Shown here piece by piece: positions 45,059 through 53,692 of a DNA stretch of 64,000 nucleotides (positions within the stretch are counted from its first letter, which is position 1; every line of letters begins with the position of its first letter). A program made the position numbers and the translations under genes. Source of the DNA: Mariniflexile sp. TRM1-10 (GTDB lineage Bacteria; Bacteroidota; Bacteroidia; Flavobacteriales; Flavobacteriaceae); NCBI RefSeq assembly GCF_003425985.1, contig NZ_CP022985.1, positions 1,215,501 to 1,279,500 of the forward strand. The letters run 5' to 3'. The notes under the pieces were generated by a model, which saw nothing but the letters and a program-made list of their open reading frames with translations, was not told the DNA's origin and searched no databases.

Positions 45059-45648
45059 TTCTTTGCACTTTTTATTCCTCCTTTGGGATTTAGGGGAATT
45101 TTTACTCGACTTTCATTTTGCTTAACAAAACTTGCCCATCCCGAATAACTTTTACCAATTTCCACTTTACCTTCATTATAAAAATGGCAAACTGCTGCCG
45201 CCAAACCATCGGTGGCATCTAGATTTTTGGGTAACGTTTTAAGATTTAGTAGACTTTGAAGCATTTTTGCTACTTGCTCTTTACTGGCATTTCCGTTACC
45301 GGTTATCGCCATCTTTATTTTTTTTGGTGAATATTCGGTAATTGGGACTTCCCTACTCAAACCCGCAGCCATAGCCACACCTTGTGCTCGACCAAGCTTT
45401 AACATACTCTGTACATTCTTTCCAAAAAAAGGTGCTTCAATGGCAATTTCGTCGGGGTGATGCGTATCTATTAGTTCTATGGTACGTTCAAAAATGAGTT
45501 TTAGCTTTAGGTAATGGTCATCATACTTTTTTAAATCGAGTTCATTAAGTTGCAAAAAAGTCATGGTTTTACCTACCACCTTAATGAGTCCGAACCCCAT
45601 AATGGTAGTCCCAGGGTCAATCCCTAAAATAATTTTTTCTTTGCCCAT
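45055..45648 (-). CDS. ruvC: Holliday junction resolvase RuvC
   Basis: RuvC cuts Holliday junctions together with RuvAB. The 197 residues carry the RNase H-like acidic residues: Asp in ILGIDPGTTIMGFG at about 8-21, Glu in IAIEAPFFGKNVQ at about 68-80 and the terminal LDATDGLAAAVCHFYN at about 143-158. The tail after residue 165 (RVKIPLNPKGGIKSAKK) is Lys-rich and coded by a CCCCTAAATCCCAAAGGAGG-type spacer repeat. It overlaps hemW by four bases. Confidence 0.95.
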   Translation of the reverse strand: MGKEKIILGIDPGTTIMGFGLIKVVGKTMTFLQLNELDLKKYDDHYLKLKLIFERTIELIDTHHPDEIAIEAPFFGKNVQSMLKLGRAQGVAMAAGLSREVPITEYSPKKIKMAITGNGNASKEQVAKMLQSLLNLKTLPKNLDATDGLAAAVCHFYNEGKVEIGKSYSGWASFVKQNESRVKIPLNPKGGIKSAKK

Positions 45649-45666
45649 TAATGCGTCCTATTTGAT

Positions 45667-46674
45667 ATGATAACAGAATATTGGTTTAATTTGCAGCTTG
45701 AGTTTATGATTTACACGTTGCCATACAAAACTAAACAATTCTTTTTTGTGCTTATTAAAATAAGTACTGTTGTTGCCGCATTTTATTTTATACATCAAAA
45801 ATTAACCAATAACAACGTTTTAGAATTCTATACTTTTATTGGTTTTTTGAATAAAAATGGTATTTTTTCATTAAAAACCATCATTTTTTTAGCGGTTTTA
45901 ACTGGTTTTAACTGGTTTTTCGAAATTTTGAAATGGCAAAAATTAGTATCTCCTACCAAAAAAATCACTCTTAAAAATGCCTCCGAACAAAGTTTAGGCG
46001 CCTTAACCGCATCCTTGCTTACACCAAACAGAATTGGTGAATATGGTGCCAAAGCCATTTATTATACTAAAGATTTCAGAAAATGCATACTGCTAATCAA
46101 TCTACTTAGCAATCTTTTACAAATGGGGGTTACTACCATTTTAGGGGTTATTGGATTTAGCTTTTTTGTGTCGAAATACCATATAGCATTAGCTTATCCG
46201 AAGCTATTCCAATTCATACTAATTATAGCATTTAGTACCGCTTTGGTGATTTTTATATTACGCAAAACCAAGTTAAGCATCAAAGGGTTTTCATTAGAAA
46301 AAATGAAGACATTCATTTTAAAATACCCGAAGAAACTTATAGCTATTGGGTTTTGCTTATCGTTGCTACGGTATCTTATATTTTCATTTCAATTTTACTA
46401 TTTACTCACTATTTTCGGAATCCACATCTCCTATCTGCATGCTATGAGTATCATCACCTCCATGTATTTATTGGCATCTATAATACCTTCTATTTTTGTC
46501 TTTGATGTCCTTATAAAAGGAAGTGTTGCAGTTTACTTATTTAGCTTTGTTGGGGTAAATGCTTTTACCGTTTTATGCATTGTTACCCTGATGTGGATTT
46601 TTAATTTTGTATTTCCAAGCATTTTGGGAAGCTATTTTGTATTGAATTTTAAATTTCCTGAAGACGACTTATGA
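45667..46674 (+). CDS. Lysylphosphatidylglycerol synthase-like membrane protein (UPF0104)
   Basis: The 335-residue frame has about eight membrane helices and the family pattern NWFFEILKWQKLV at about 79-91, SLGALTASLLTPNRIGEYGAKA at about 107-128 and SLLRYLIFSFQFYYL. These proteins resemble the flippase half of MprF and often handle lipid-linked sugars. The start may be 45706 (MIYTLPYK) instead of 45667, which lies only 18 bp from ruvC. The last codon overlaps the glycosyltransferase gene (ATGA), so the two are coupled and probably act on the same lipid. Confidence 0.85.
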   Translation: MITEYWFNLQLEFMIYTLPYKTKQFFFVLIKISTVVAAFYFIHQKLTNNNVLEFYTFIGFLNKNGIFSLKTIIFLAVLTGFNWFFEILKWQKLVSPTKKITLKNASEQSLGALTASLLTPNRIGEYGAKAIYYTKDFRKCILLINLLSNLLQMGVTTILGVIGFSFFVSKYHIALAYPKLFQFILIIAFSTALVIFILRKTKLSIKGFSLEKMKTFILKYPKKLIAIGFCLSLLRYLIFSFQFYYLLTIFGIHISYLHAMSIITSMYLLASIIPSIFVFDVLIKGSVAVYLFSFVGVNAFTVLCIVTLMWIFNFVFPSILGSYFVLNFKFPEDDL

Positions 46675-47804
46675 CTATAATTAGCATTACCATTACTATA
46701 CTTTATTTGCTTATTATAGGAAGTTTTGCTTTTGGATTTGACAAAGTAAAACTTTTTAAACTTGAAAACTCACCTTCTAAAACTAAGTTTTCGGTAATTG
46801 TTCCTTTTAGAAACGAAGCCAAAAATTTACCGAGTCTAATAAAAACCATTCAATTATTACAATACCCCAAAGAATTATTTGAAGTTATTTTTGTTGATGA
46901 TGCTTCGGAAGACTCTTCCGAAAAAACCATAAGAGACCTATTAAAAGATTTCGACTGCGCCCAACTGGATACTTCAATCATTCATAATGAACGAAAAACA
47001 AATTCGCCAAAAAAGGATGCTATTTCTACGGCCATTAAGCATGCCAAATACGAATGGATTATCACTACCGACGCCGATTGCATATTACCAAGTTATTGGC
47101 TTGAGAGTTTTGATGAATACATTCAAAAAACACGAGCGAATTGCATTGCTGCACCAGTGACTTATCTTGAAAAAGGCGATTTTTTAAATCGGTTTCAATT
47201 ACTCGATATGTTAAGTCTACAAGGTGCCACCATTGGTGGTTTTGGCATTAACAAACCGTTTTTATGCAATGGCGCTAACTTTGCTTATAAGAAGGAATTA
47301 TTTAATGAATTACATGGTTTTGAAGGCAATACCAACACAGCAAGTGGCGACGATATTTTTCTACTTGAAAAAGCTTTAAAAAAACACCCTAAACAACTTC
47401 ATTATTTAAAATGCGACCATGCTATAGTAAAAACCCAAGCGCAACCAACGTGGGAAACATTACTATCACAACGTGTGCGTTGGGCTGCAAAAACCAGTAC
47501 GTACAACAACTGGGTTGGTAAATGTACGGGGTTGATTGTTTTGCTTATGAATGCGCTTATTATTACATTACTCATGCTCACCATTTTCAGCATTTTTAAT
47601 TTGACTATTTTTATATACCTAGTCATTATAAAATTCAACATCGATTTCTTTTTAATTTATAAATCGGCATTATTTTTTAACCAAAAAGGTATATTAAAAA
47701 GCTTTATTGTTGGGTTTTTAGTGTATCCTTTTTTTAGTGTTTATGTTGCTTTTATTTCGATATTTTCTAGCTATAAGTGGAAAGGGCGCACTTTTAAAAA
47801 ATAA
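46671..47804 (+). CDS. Family 2 glycosyltransferase, membrane-bound
   Basis: The 377 residues have an N-terminal helix, the GT2 catalytic domain (FSVIVPFRNEAKNLPSLI near 39-56, IFVDDASED near 74-82, TTDADC near 128-133, the acceptor loop ASGDDIFLLEKAL near 224-236 and QRVRWAAKT near 266-274, i.e. the QxxRW motif) and two or three C-terminal helices. It is a processive or lipid-linked type, and the sugar is unknown. It is translationally coupled to the preceding membrane protein. Confidence 0.9.
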   Translation: MTIISITITILYLLIIGSFAFGFDKVKLFKLENSPSKTKFSVIVPFRNEAKNLPSLIKTIQLLQYPKELFEVIFVDDASEDSSEKTIRDLLKDFDCAQLDTSIIHNERKTNSPKKDAISTAIKHAKYEWIITTDADCILPSYWLESFDEYIQKTRANCIAAPVTYLEKGDFLNRFQLLDMLSLQGATIGGFGINKPFLCNGANFAYKKELFNELHGFEGNTNTASGDDIFLLEKALKKHPKQLHYLKCDHAIVKTQAQPTWETLLSQRVRWAAKTSTYNNWVGKCTGLIVLLMNALIITLLMLTIFSIFNLTIFIYLVIIKFNIDFFLIYKSALFFNQKGILKSFIVGFLVYPFFSVYVAFISIFSSYKWKGRTFKK

Positions 47805-47808
47805 TGTT

Positions 47809-47834
47809 ATACCATTTCAAAGCTTAAATGGTAT
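47809..47834. terminator. Hairpin between convergent genes
   Basis: ATACCATTT and AAATGGTAT form a nine-bp stem with an eight-base loop in the 30-bp space between the glycosyltransferase and lipoprotein genes. Confidence 0.5.
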
Positions 47835-48310
47835 TAATTTGCGTGAATAATAATAGGTAATTTAAATTCGGTTTTAACTTGCTGCCCCCTTTTTATAGCA
47901 GGAAACACCTTAGGTAAGGAATCCAAACTACAATAAATTAAATCTTCAATATGAGGTATTTCTTTAACTATTAGGCTATCTGCTTCAATATCTAAAAGTG
48001 ATAAAACACCCATTTCAGACACTTGGAATTTTAAATGTATAGTATCGGTAACATCTTGGGTTACAACAATGGGTTTACTTTGAAGATATTCTAAAATATG
48101 ATTTGTTAAAACCTCCGTAAAACAAGCAGTTTTCTCATTTTTGGTTTCTATAGAATAACAAACAGAAAAGGTAGGATATACATCTACATCATTCCAATTA
48201 AACGTTTGCAACTCTTCATCCAAAATAGCTTTGGGTGTTGTTTTTTTTGCATTGAAATACTCGCAAGACGTAAGCGCTAAAACTAATATAAAAACATAAA
48301 TTTGTTTCAT
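47834..48310 (-). CDS. Lipoprotein with TonB-C-like domain
   Basis: The 158-residue protein begins with a lipoprotein signal (FILVLALTSCEYF). The body contains VYPTFSVCYSIETKNEKTAC, then LKFQVSEMGVLSLLDIEADS and PKVFPAIKRGQQVKTEFKLP, the same layout as the C-terminal domain of the BlaR1-like protein encoded at 48570 (VFPSCDSLETNDERKAC...IDKEGHIVDVRS...PKMIPGEHKGKKVIVPYSLP). It is thus a stand-alone relative of that domain. The function is unknown. Confidence 0.7.
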   Translation of the reverse strand: MKQIYVFILVLALTSCEYFNAKKTTPKAILDEELQTFNWNDVDVYPTFSVCYSIETKNEKTACFTEVLTNHILEYLQSKPIVVTQDVTDTIHLKFQVSEMGVLSLLDIEADSLIVKEIPHIEDLIYCSLDSLPKVFPAIKRGQQVKTEFKLPIIIHAN

Positions 48311-48359
48311 AGATTATAACTGAAGCCGAAAAGTACAATTTTTTTGGCTTTTATATAAA

Positions 48360-48519
48360 GAACTCATCTTGACTTTTTCTATTTCCTAAAAAATGGATAA
48401 AATTCGTCCATATGTCGTTTCTTTTTTTATGCTTAGCTCTGCTAAGCCTTTCAAAAAGTGCCTTATCTGTACAAATTTTATCTCATTTTCGGTTAAAAAC
48501 AAAAAGTCAAGATGAGTTC
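48360..48519 (-). repeat. MITE-like inverted-repeat element, copy 3
   Basis: A 160-bp element whose first 19 bases (GAACTCATCTTGACTTTTT) are perfectly inverted at its other end. The interior GCTTAGCTCTGCTAAGC is palindromic. It is close in sequence to copy 2. It lies between a lipoprotein gene and the terminator of the BlaR1-like gene. Confidence 0.82.
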
Positions 48520-48524
48520 ATACA

Positions 48525-48553
48525 AAAAAACCGAAGCTTTAACTTCGGTTTTT
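48525..48553 (-). terminator. Terminator of the blaI-blaR1 operon
   Basis: AAAAAACCGAAG and CTTCGGTTTTT form an 11-bp stem with a six-base loop just past the BlaR1-like stop, with a T-run on the minus strand. Confidence 0.85.
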
Positions 48554-48569
48554 CCCTGATTTATTCAAA

Positions 48570-50201
48570 TTATTCTTTTTTGTCCTGAGGGTTATCGTCC
48601 TGCTCCTGAAAAATTATTGGCAAAGAGTAAGGTACAATTACTTTTTTGCCTTTATGTTCGCCTGGAATCATTTTAGGCAACGTTTTAATAACTCGAATGG
48701 CTTCAGCTTCTAATGCAGAGTGTGGTGCCCTAGAACGCACATCTACAATATGACCTTCTTTATCAATTTTAAAAATGACATTAATACGTTGAGTCCCAAC
48801 TAAGCCATTTTCTTTTCCAATTTTGGTGTTGAAATTTTTGCTTACATGGTCTAGAATACCTTTTACCATACATGCTTTTCGCTCGTCATTTGTTTCTAAT
48901 GAGTCACAACTTGGAAATACAGGAACTTGGTCTATAACGCTAAAAGGAATTTCAACGCTTTCCAATTCATTTGCAAAAAATGGATCGTCAAAAGCACCGT
49001 CTGTAGTTAATATCAACAGTGATTTTATGGCTTTTTCATCTTCTGAAGTAATATGTCCTTGAGTTTGTATTTGATTAAACAATTCCACAATTATTTCCAT
49101 AAGTTGGGTTTTGTTTTTCTGATTAGCATACACTTTTACGTTATTTACTAATTCCGGGTTTAAAGAATCATCTTTTACTATTTTCATAAGGAATTTTAAT
49201 CCTTTATCTTCTTCGTCACTAACATTACCTTGAACTTGTATTTGTCGTTTTATTGCCCAAACCAATTCTGAGATCGGACTGTTTTTATTTAATGCAACAT
49301 CAGTATTATTTGTCTGTTGTGCGTTTAAATTTTGAATAGATGACGTGTACACCAACATTCCAAATACCATTGGAATTAATACAGTGTACTTGAATAAATG
49401 AACTTGTTTTGATTTTGATTTTTGTAACATAACGATTCGTTTTTTGATTAATGATTGTTTAAAAAATGGATTGATGAATGATATATTTTTAGTTTCGAAA
49501 ACTTGTGTCAATAGGTTTTTATAGTAGGTTGATTTATCTTCATTTTTAACCGCTTTTGCATCGGCTATAAACTCATGAAGCGTCATCATTCTATTTTGAT
49601 ACATATACACTAAAGGGTTAAACCAAAATAGAATACGCAGCACTTCAAAAAACAATAAATCTAGCGTGTGTTTTTCCTTTACATGAACGATTTCATGTTT
49701 TAAAATAGATGCTCTTTCATTGTCGTTTAAATATTCGCCCAAAAAAATATAGTGAAAAAATGAAAAAGCGGCGTTACTGTTTTGCAGTTTCACAATGAAT
49801 AACTTCCCATGTTTACTTTTAGGATTTCTAGCTAGCATCCAAAACATTTTTGAAATTTTAAAAGCAAAACCAAGTATTGCTAACAGCATGCCCAAATACA
49901 AAATGGTTTCCCACTCGAACAATGGTTTTGACTCGGTTATTAATGTCTCTAACTGTAAATTCGTTTGATTATTTTGCGTTGCATTACCAATAAGAACTTC
50001 CGGAAGATTTATTATAAACTTTTGAGGCACGACCTCTTTAAATCCGTCAATTTTAATAAACGGAATAATTACCGAAATTAACGCTGAACCCATTAAATAA
50101 ACCCTGTTCCAATTAAAAAAGGTCTCACGTTTTAAAAGCACATCATAAATGAGTAAAAAAACCAATTGAAATGCAGCGACTTGTATAATATAATGTACCA
50201 T
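48570..50201 (-). CDS. BlaR1/MecR1-type M56 metalloprotease with TonB-C domain
   Basis: The 543 residues have four membrane helices in the first 320 (about 5-22, 36-52, 99-118 and 280-297) and the M56 zinc motif HEIVH at 169-173. A periplasmic part at about 300-430 contains two similar segments, IQVQGNVSDEEDKGLKFLMK and IQTQGHITSEDEKAIKSLLI. The C-terminus at about 445-535 is a TonB-C-like domain (INVIFKIDKEGHIVDVRSRA). In the BlaR system a sensed signal activates the protease, which then removes the repressor. No beta-lactam sensor domain is present, so the signal differs. It is coupled to blaI, four bases apart. Confidence 0.9.
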   Translation of the reverse strand: MVHYIIQVAAFQLVFLLIYDVLLKRETFFNWNRVYLMGSALISVIIPFIKIDGFKEVVPQKFIINLPEVLIGNATQNNQTNLQLETLITESKPLFEWETILYLGMLLAILGFAFKISKMFWMLARNPKSKHGKLFIVKLQNSNAAFSFFHYIFLGEYLNDNERASILKHEIVHVKEKHTLDLLFFEVLRILFWFNPLVYMYQNRMMTLHEFIADAKAVKNEDKSTYYKNLLTQVFETKNISFINPFFKQSLIKKRIVMLQKSKSKQVHLFKYTVLIPMVFGMLVYTSSIQNLNAQQTNNTDVALNKNSPISELVWAIKRQIQVQGNVSDEEDKGLKFLMKIVKDDSLNPELVNNVKVYANQKNKTQLMEIIVELFNQIQTQGHITSEDEKAIKSLLILTTDGAFDDPFFANELESVEIPFSVIDQVPVFPSCDSLETNDERKACMVKGILDHVSKNFNTKIGKENGLVGTQRINVIFKIDKEGHIVDVRSRAPHSALEAEAIRVIKTLPKMIPGEHKGKKVIVPYSLPIIFQEQDDNPQDKKE

Positions 50202-50205
50202 TTCC

Positions 50206-50565
50206 CTACTCTTTTTTATTAATTTCCTTTAAAACAGATTCTAATTCTTTTAGGCTGATATCATTCTTTTTCATAAAAAAAGAAACCATGCTTTTAAAAG
50301 ACCCTTGAAAATAGTTATCCACTAGCTTATTTATAGATTGGTTACTATAATCTTGCTTAACTACTAATGGAAAATATACATGTCCTTTTCCTTCTTTCTC
50401 ATAGTCAACAAACCCCTTGTTTTCTAATATTCTAACAATGGTTGAAACTGTATTATAGGCTGGTTTGGGCTCGGGAAACTCTTCTATTATAGTTTTTACA
50501 TTCGCTTTTTTTAGTTTCCAAAGTATTTGCATAATATCCTCTTCTGCTTTTGTAAGTTGTTTCAT
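50206..50565 (-). CDS. BlaI/MecI family transcriptional repressor
   Basis: The 119-residue protein has the winged helix of the family: LTKAEEDIMQILWKLKKANV, TVSTIVRILENKGFVDYEKE and GHVYFPLVVKQDY, then a dimerisation helix. BlaI-type repressors bind dyads in their own promoter until cut after BlaR1 signalling. Three such dyads lie at 50581-50645. The target beyond the operon itself is unknown. Confidence 0.93.
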   Translation of the reverse strand: MKQLTKAEEDIMQILWKLKKANVKTIIEEFPEPKPAYNTVSTIVRILENKGFVDYEKEGKGHVYFPLVVKQDYSNQSINKLVDNYFQGSFKSMVSFFMKKNDISLKELESVLKEINKKE

Positions 50566-50580
50566 TTTTAAGAATTTTTA

Positions 50581-50645
50581 AACTAAACAATTAGTTGAAT
50601 AAAACAAATATAACTAAAAAACTAGTTAAAACTAAACTTTTAGTT
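50581..50645. promoter_or_regulatory. Three BlaI-type operator dyads
   Basis: The three dyads are AACTAAACAATTAGTT (50581-50596), AACTAAAAAACTAGTT (50612-50627, one mismatch) and AACTAAACTTTTAGTT (50630-50645). Each is AACTAA-N4-TTAGTT. They lie upstream of the blaI-like gene, with centres 31 and 18 bp apart, and explain autoregulation by that repressor. Confidence 0.7.
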
Positions 50646-50666
50646 AAAAACTTATATAAAAGAAGA

Positions 50667-50699
50667 AACCCTATGGGTCTCTCACATCCATAGGGTTTA
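50667..50699. terminator. Hairpin in the blaI / response regulator gap
   Basis: AAACCCTATGG and CCATAGGGTTT form an 11-bp stem. A second, AACCCGTAA / TTACGGGTT, is at 50800-50822. The rest of the 50646-50916 gap shows no gene. Confidence 0.55.
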
Positions 50700-50916
50700 T
50701 GTAAATTGCTATTATCAACAAAAAAATTGAGGGATTATTAATTTTTTGAAGTGTTGACGTGATAAATATACGAATTACATCTTTTTTCTAGCTGCGGGAA
50801 ACCCGTAATGATGTTACGGGTTATGTGTAGATTTCAAGTATAGCAGGCTAATTGAGAGCAAAAAAAAATGAAAAAAAATTCATTTATTTTTACCACATAA
50901 GAAACAGCTTACATTA

Positions 50917-51591
50917 TTACGCAAATCCTTTATTCTTTGCTGCGTTCACAAGTGTTTCATCCTGTCCATCACGTACCTCAAAAATTTCTCGTAATTGCTT
51001 TTTTCGTTTTTCAACTGCACTTAAAGAAATATCTAAGTGCAATGCCAAATTTTTTGTTTTCACACCTTGCGATAATAAGTGAAGTATTTTTCTGTTTTTT
51101 TCATCAATTACAATATCGCTTGTTATAGCTTTTCTTATAAAACTATTAACCGTACCACTATAAAATGGCGGATTGTTTAGTACTGCTTGAAAAGCACTGG
51201 CAAGCTCGCTGGAAGTTAAATCACTTTTAATTAAGAATCCTTCCGGATCTATGGTTTTGATAATATTATGAATTCTAAACGATTCATTAAACATGGTTAA
51301 GATTATAATCTTTGATTTAGGCAAAACCTTACGGGCATATAGCGCCAAATCTTCACCTGAAGTCATTAACCCATCTGTGGATGGTGGCAAACTAATATCA
51401 ACAAACAACACCTGATAAGGATTTCCATTTTCTACGGATTTATCCATAAACGCAATGGCTTCGTCACAATTATTTGCAATATCTATTACTAATTCCTGTG
51501 TTTCCTTTTTTGTAAAAAGCAATGTGTTTTGGTAACCTTCAATAATCATTGGGTGGTCATCAATCATTAATATTTTAATTTTTTGATTCAT
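50917..51591 (-). CDS. NarL/FixJ-type response regulator
   Basis: The 224 residues hold a receiver domain (KILMIDDHPMIIEGY at 7-20, phospho-Asp candidate D65 in VLFVDISLPPS, KSKIIILTMF near 91-100) and a LuxR-type DNA-binding domain (RKILHLLSQGVKTKNLALHL at about 162-181, LSAVEKRKKQLREIF). It is encoded nine bases after the histidine kinase gene and is its partner. Targets are unknown. Confidence 0.92.
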   Translation of the reverse strand: MNQKIKILMIDDHPMIIEGYQNTLLFTKKETQELVIDIANNCDEAIAFMDKSVENGNPYQVLFVDISLPPSTDGLMTSGEDLALYARKVLPKSKIIILTMFNESFRIHNIIKTIDPEGFLIKSDLTSSELASAFQAVLNNPPFYSGTVNSFIRKAITSDIVIDEKNRKILHLLSQGVKTKNLALHLDISLSAVEKRKKQLREIFEVRDGQDETLVNAAKNKGFA

Positions 51592-51599
51592 AAATTTAG

Positions 51600-53438
51600 T
51601 TAGGTTATTGGGACTTGTATGGTTACGGTTGTTCCTGTTCCTTTTTTTGATGTTATATCCATAACACCTTTTATTTCTTTAATTCTAGAATTCATGTTTT
51701 TTAAGCCTATGCCAGATTTAGCTTTACCAACATCAAATCCAGAACCATTATCAATTAGGGTTAGCCAAATTACATTTTTTTTCAATTTAAAACTAATATC
51801 TACTTGAGTTGCACCGGCATGTTTATAAATATTGTGCAACGATTCCTGAATAATTCTATAAATATGAATCTTCTTTTTATTGGAAACCTCGTCCCAATTA
51901 ATAATACTGTCATGTTCTAAATTATACGTCAAATTATAAACTATTGCCTGTGTTTCTACCAATGTTTCAATGATACCTATAAACCCAGGACCAGAAACAA
52001 AATCGGTATTTAACTCGTGCGATACTTTTCTAATATCTTCTTCTATCGTTTTAAGCTCACTTATATATTGGTTTCTAGCTTTTATAGCTTCAATGCTAGT
52101 ACTCATATTTAGGCTATCTAAACTCAAGCGGGTTCCAAATAGACGTCCTAAAACACCATCATGCAGTTCTTCTGAAATACGTTTTTTCTCTAAAGCTCTT
52201 GCTTCTTCAACCTTTTCATTTTGGGAAAGCATTAAATTATAAATTTCTTCATTTGTTGCTTGTTGCTCTTGTATAAATTGCAATTCTTTATTTTTATTCC
52301 TTTGTCTAATTACAAGGTATAATAAGAACGATGCAATAACTATAACAACCGAAATTATCAAAAACCACAACCGTTCTTTTGCTATTTGAATATTTTCTTG
52401 TTCAATTTGACTGGTTTCAAAACGGATTCTAGCAAATTTATTTCTTATAGTACGTTCATGTTTTTGCAAACTATCATTTAGTTTTATATAAGACTTTAAA
52501 TGTTTGGCAGCTACCTCACCTTCTTCAATTTTTGAAAGTAATAAAAGTGATTTTAATAAATCGTCGTTATGGTACTTCTCAGAAATATCTTTAGCTACAT
52601 AGGCATAGTATTTGGCTAACTCTTTATTGCCTTTGTCGTTATAATACTCGGCTAAATGTTGGTTAATAATTATAGAGTTATATCCCCTATAATTTACACT
52701 ATCGCTAATTTTTAATGCCCTAAGATACAACTTTGGAAGCTGTGTATGCTTTTTTGATAAATACAAGGCATGTGCATAATTGTCTAGTACCAAAGCATAA
52801 AAATCTGGACGTTCTTTAATTAAGTTTCTGTCTTCCAAAATTTGTTCATAATACTTAATAGCTACATTAAATTGTAAAGAATTTTTATAAGTATTAGCGA
52901 GATTGTTTTTAGTAGCATCTATAATATACTGATTATCTCCTTTTATTTTTTTTTTTAACTCGATTGACTTATTAAAATATTTTATTGACTCCTCATATTG
53001 CTCCAATTCTTTAAAAACAATCCCTAAATTATTATAAACGAATGATTTGCCTGTAATAACTTCGTCTGTTTCTTTTAATTGTTCAAATAATGATAATGAT
53101 TCAATACTAGTAACCTCGCTACCAATGAAATCTTTTTCATTTTTTTGAATAGCTGCAATGCCATATAACGTTAATGCCAGTTCATATTTTGAATTTAGCT
53201 GTCTAAATATTTTTTCAGCATTATGATAATAATAAAAGGCACTATCGGTTAAAGGTGTCGATTTTCTATAATATTCTGCAATGGTATATTGATTTCTAGC
53301 AACTGAAGAAGAGTCTTGCTCTTTGGCATTTAATACAAATCGCTTTAATGAATCAATCTTTTTAAAATCTTCACTTTGTTGACTAAAGGAATAATTTAAA
53401 AAAAGTATAACTATAATATGAAAGAAATTAAATTTCAA
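51600..53438 (-). CDS. TPR sensor histidine kinase, HisKA_3 type
   Basis: The 612-residue protein has a Sec signal, tetratricopeptide repeats at about 85-300 in the periplasm (SKYELALTLYGIAAI, VYNNLGIVFKELEQYEESIK), a coiled stretch, one membrane helix at about 357-378 and the cytoplasmic kinase: His 426 in RISEELHDGVLGRLFGTRLS, and an ATPase domain with QESLHNIYKHAGA, IDNGSGFD and SGIGLKNM. It pairs with the response regulator next to it. The ligand is unknown; TPR kinases of this type often sense envelope status or peptides. Confidence 0.92.
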   Translation of the reverse strand: MKFNFFHIIVILFLNYSFSQQSEDFKKIDSLKRFVLNAKEQDSSSVARNQYTIAEYYRKSTPLTDSAFYYYHNAEKIFRQLNSKYELALTLYGIAAIQKNEKDFIGSEVTSIESLSLFEQLKETDEVITGKSFVYNNLGIVFKELEQYEESIKYFNKSIELKKKIKGDNQYIIDATKNNLANTYKNSLQFNVAIKYYEQILEDRNLIKERPDFYALVLDNYAHALYLSKKHTQLPKLYLRALKISDSVNYRGYNSIIINQHLAEYYNDKGNKELAKYYAYVAKDISEKYHNDDLLKSLLLLSKIEEGEVAAKHLKSYIKLNDSLQKHERTIRNKFARIRFETSQIEQENIQIAKERLWFLIISVVIVIASFLLYLVIRQRNKNKELQFIQEQQATNEEIYNLMLSQNEKVEEARALEKKRISEELHDGVLGRLFGTRLSLDSLNMSTSIEAIKARNQYISELKTIEEDIRKVSHELNTDFVSGPGFIGIIETLVETQAIVYNLTYNLEHDSIINWDEVSNKKKIHIYRIIQESLHNIYKHAGATQVDISFKLKKNVIWLTLIDNGSGFDVGKAKSGIGLKNMNSRIKEIKGVMDITSKKGTGTTVTIQVPIT

Positions 53439-53490
53439 TAAAAGGAATTATTTCAGATTCACTCAAAAGTATTTATAATTTCTTTATAAA

Positions 53491-53521
53491 AAAAGCTCTT
53501 TACCCTAGGTAAAAAGCTTTT
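53491..53521 (-). terminator. Terminator between small lipoprotein and kinase genes
   Basis: AAAAGCTCTTTACC and GGTAAAAAGCTTTT pair (one mismatch) around a CTA loop, with T residues following on the minus strand, so the lipoprotein upstream is transcribed separately from the kinase. Confidence 0.65.
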
Positions 53522-53545
53522 ATATAAACTAATAATAAATTTTAT

Positions 53546-53692
53546 TTAGTTATCAACATCTCCTCCTATATAAATTGGAGTTTCTGTTTCTGGAGTTACT
53601 AACACATCGTCTTCGTTTAAGTCTTGTTTAGTACAAGAAGTTAATGATGCAAAAAGTACTGCTACAATTAAGGTAATTTTTAGGGCTTTCAT
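53546..53692 (-). CDS. Small lipoprotein, 48 residues
   Basis: ATG at 53692 to TAA at 53546. The sequence begins MKALKITLIVAVLFASLTSC, a complete lipoprotein signal with Cys 20, followed by an acidic tail with DLNEDDVLVTPETETP and ending GGDVDN. It is a good small secreted lipoprotein by composition. The function was not recognised. It lies upstream of the TPR kinase on the same strand and may be an envelope partner, though a terminator hairpin separates them. Confidence 0.75.
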   Translation of the reverse strand: MKALKITLIVAVLFASLTSCTKQDLNEDDVLVTPETETPIYIGGDVDN

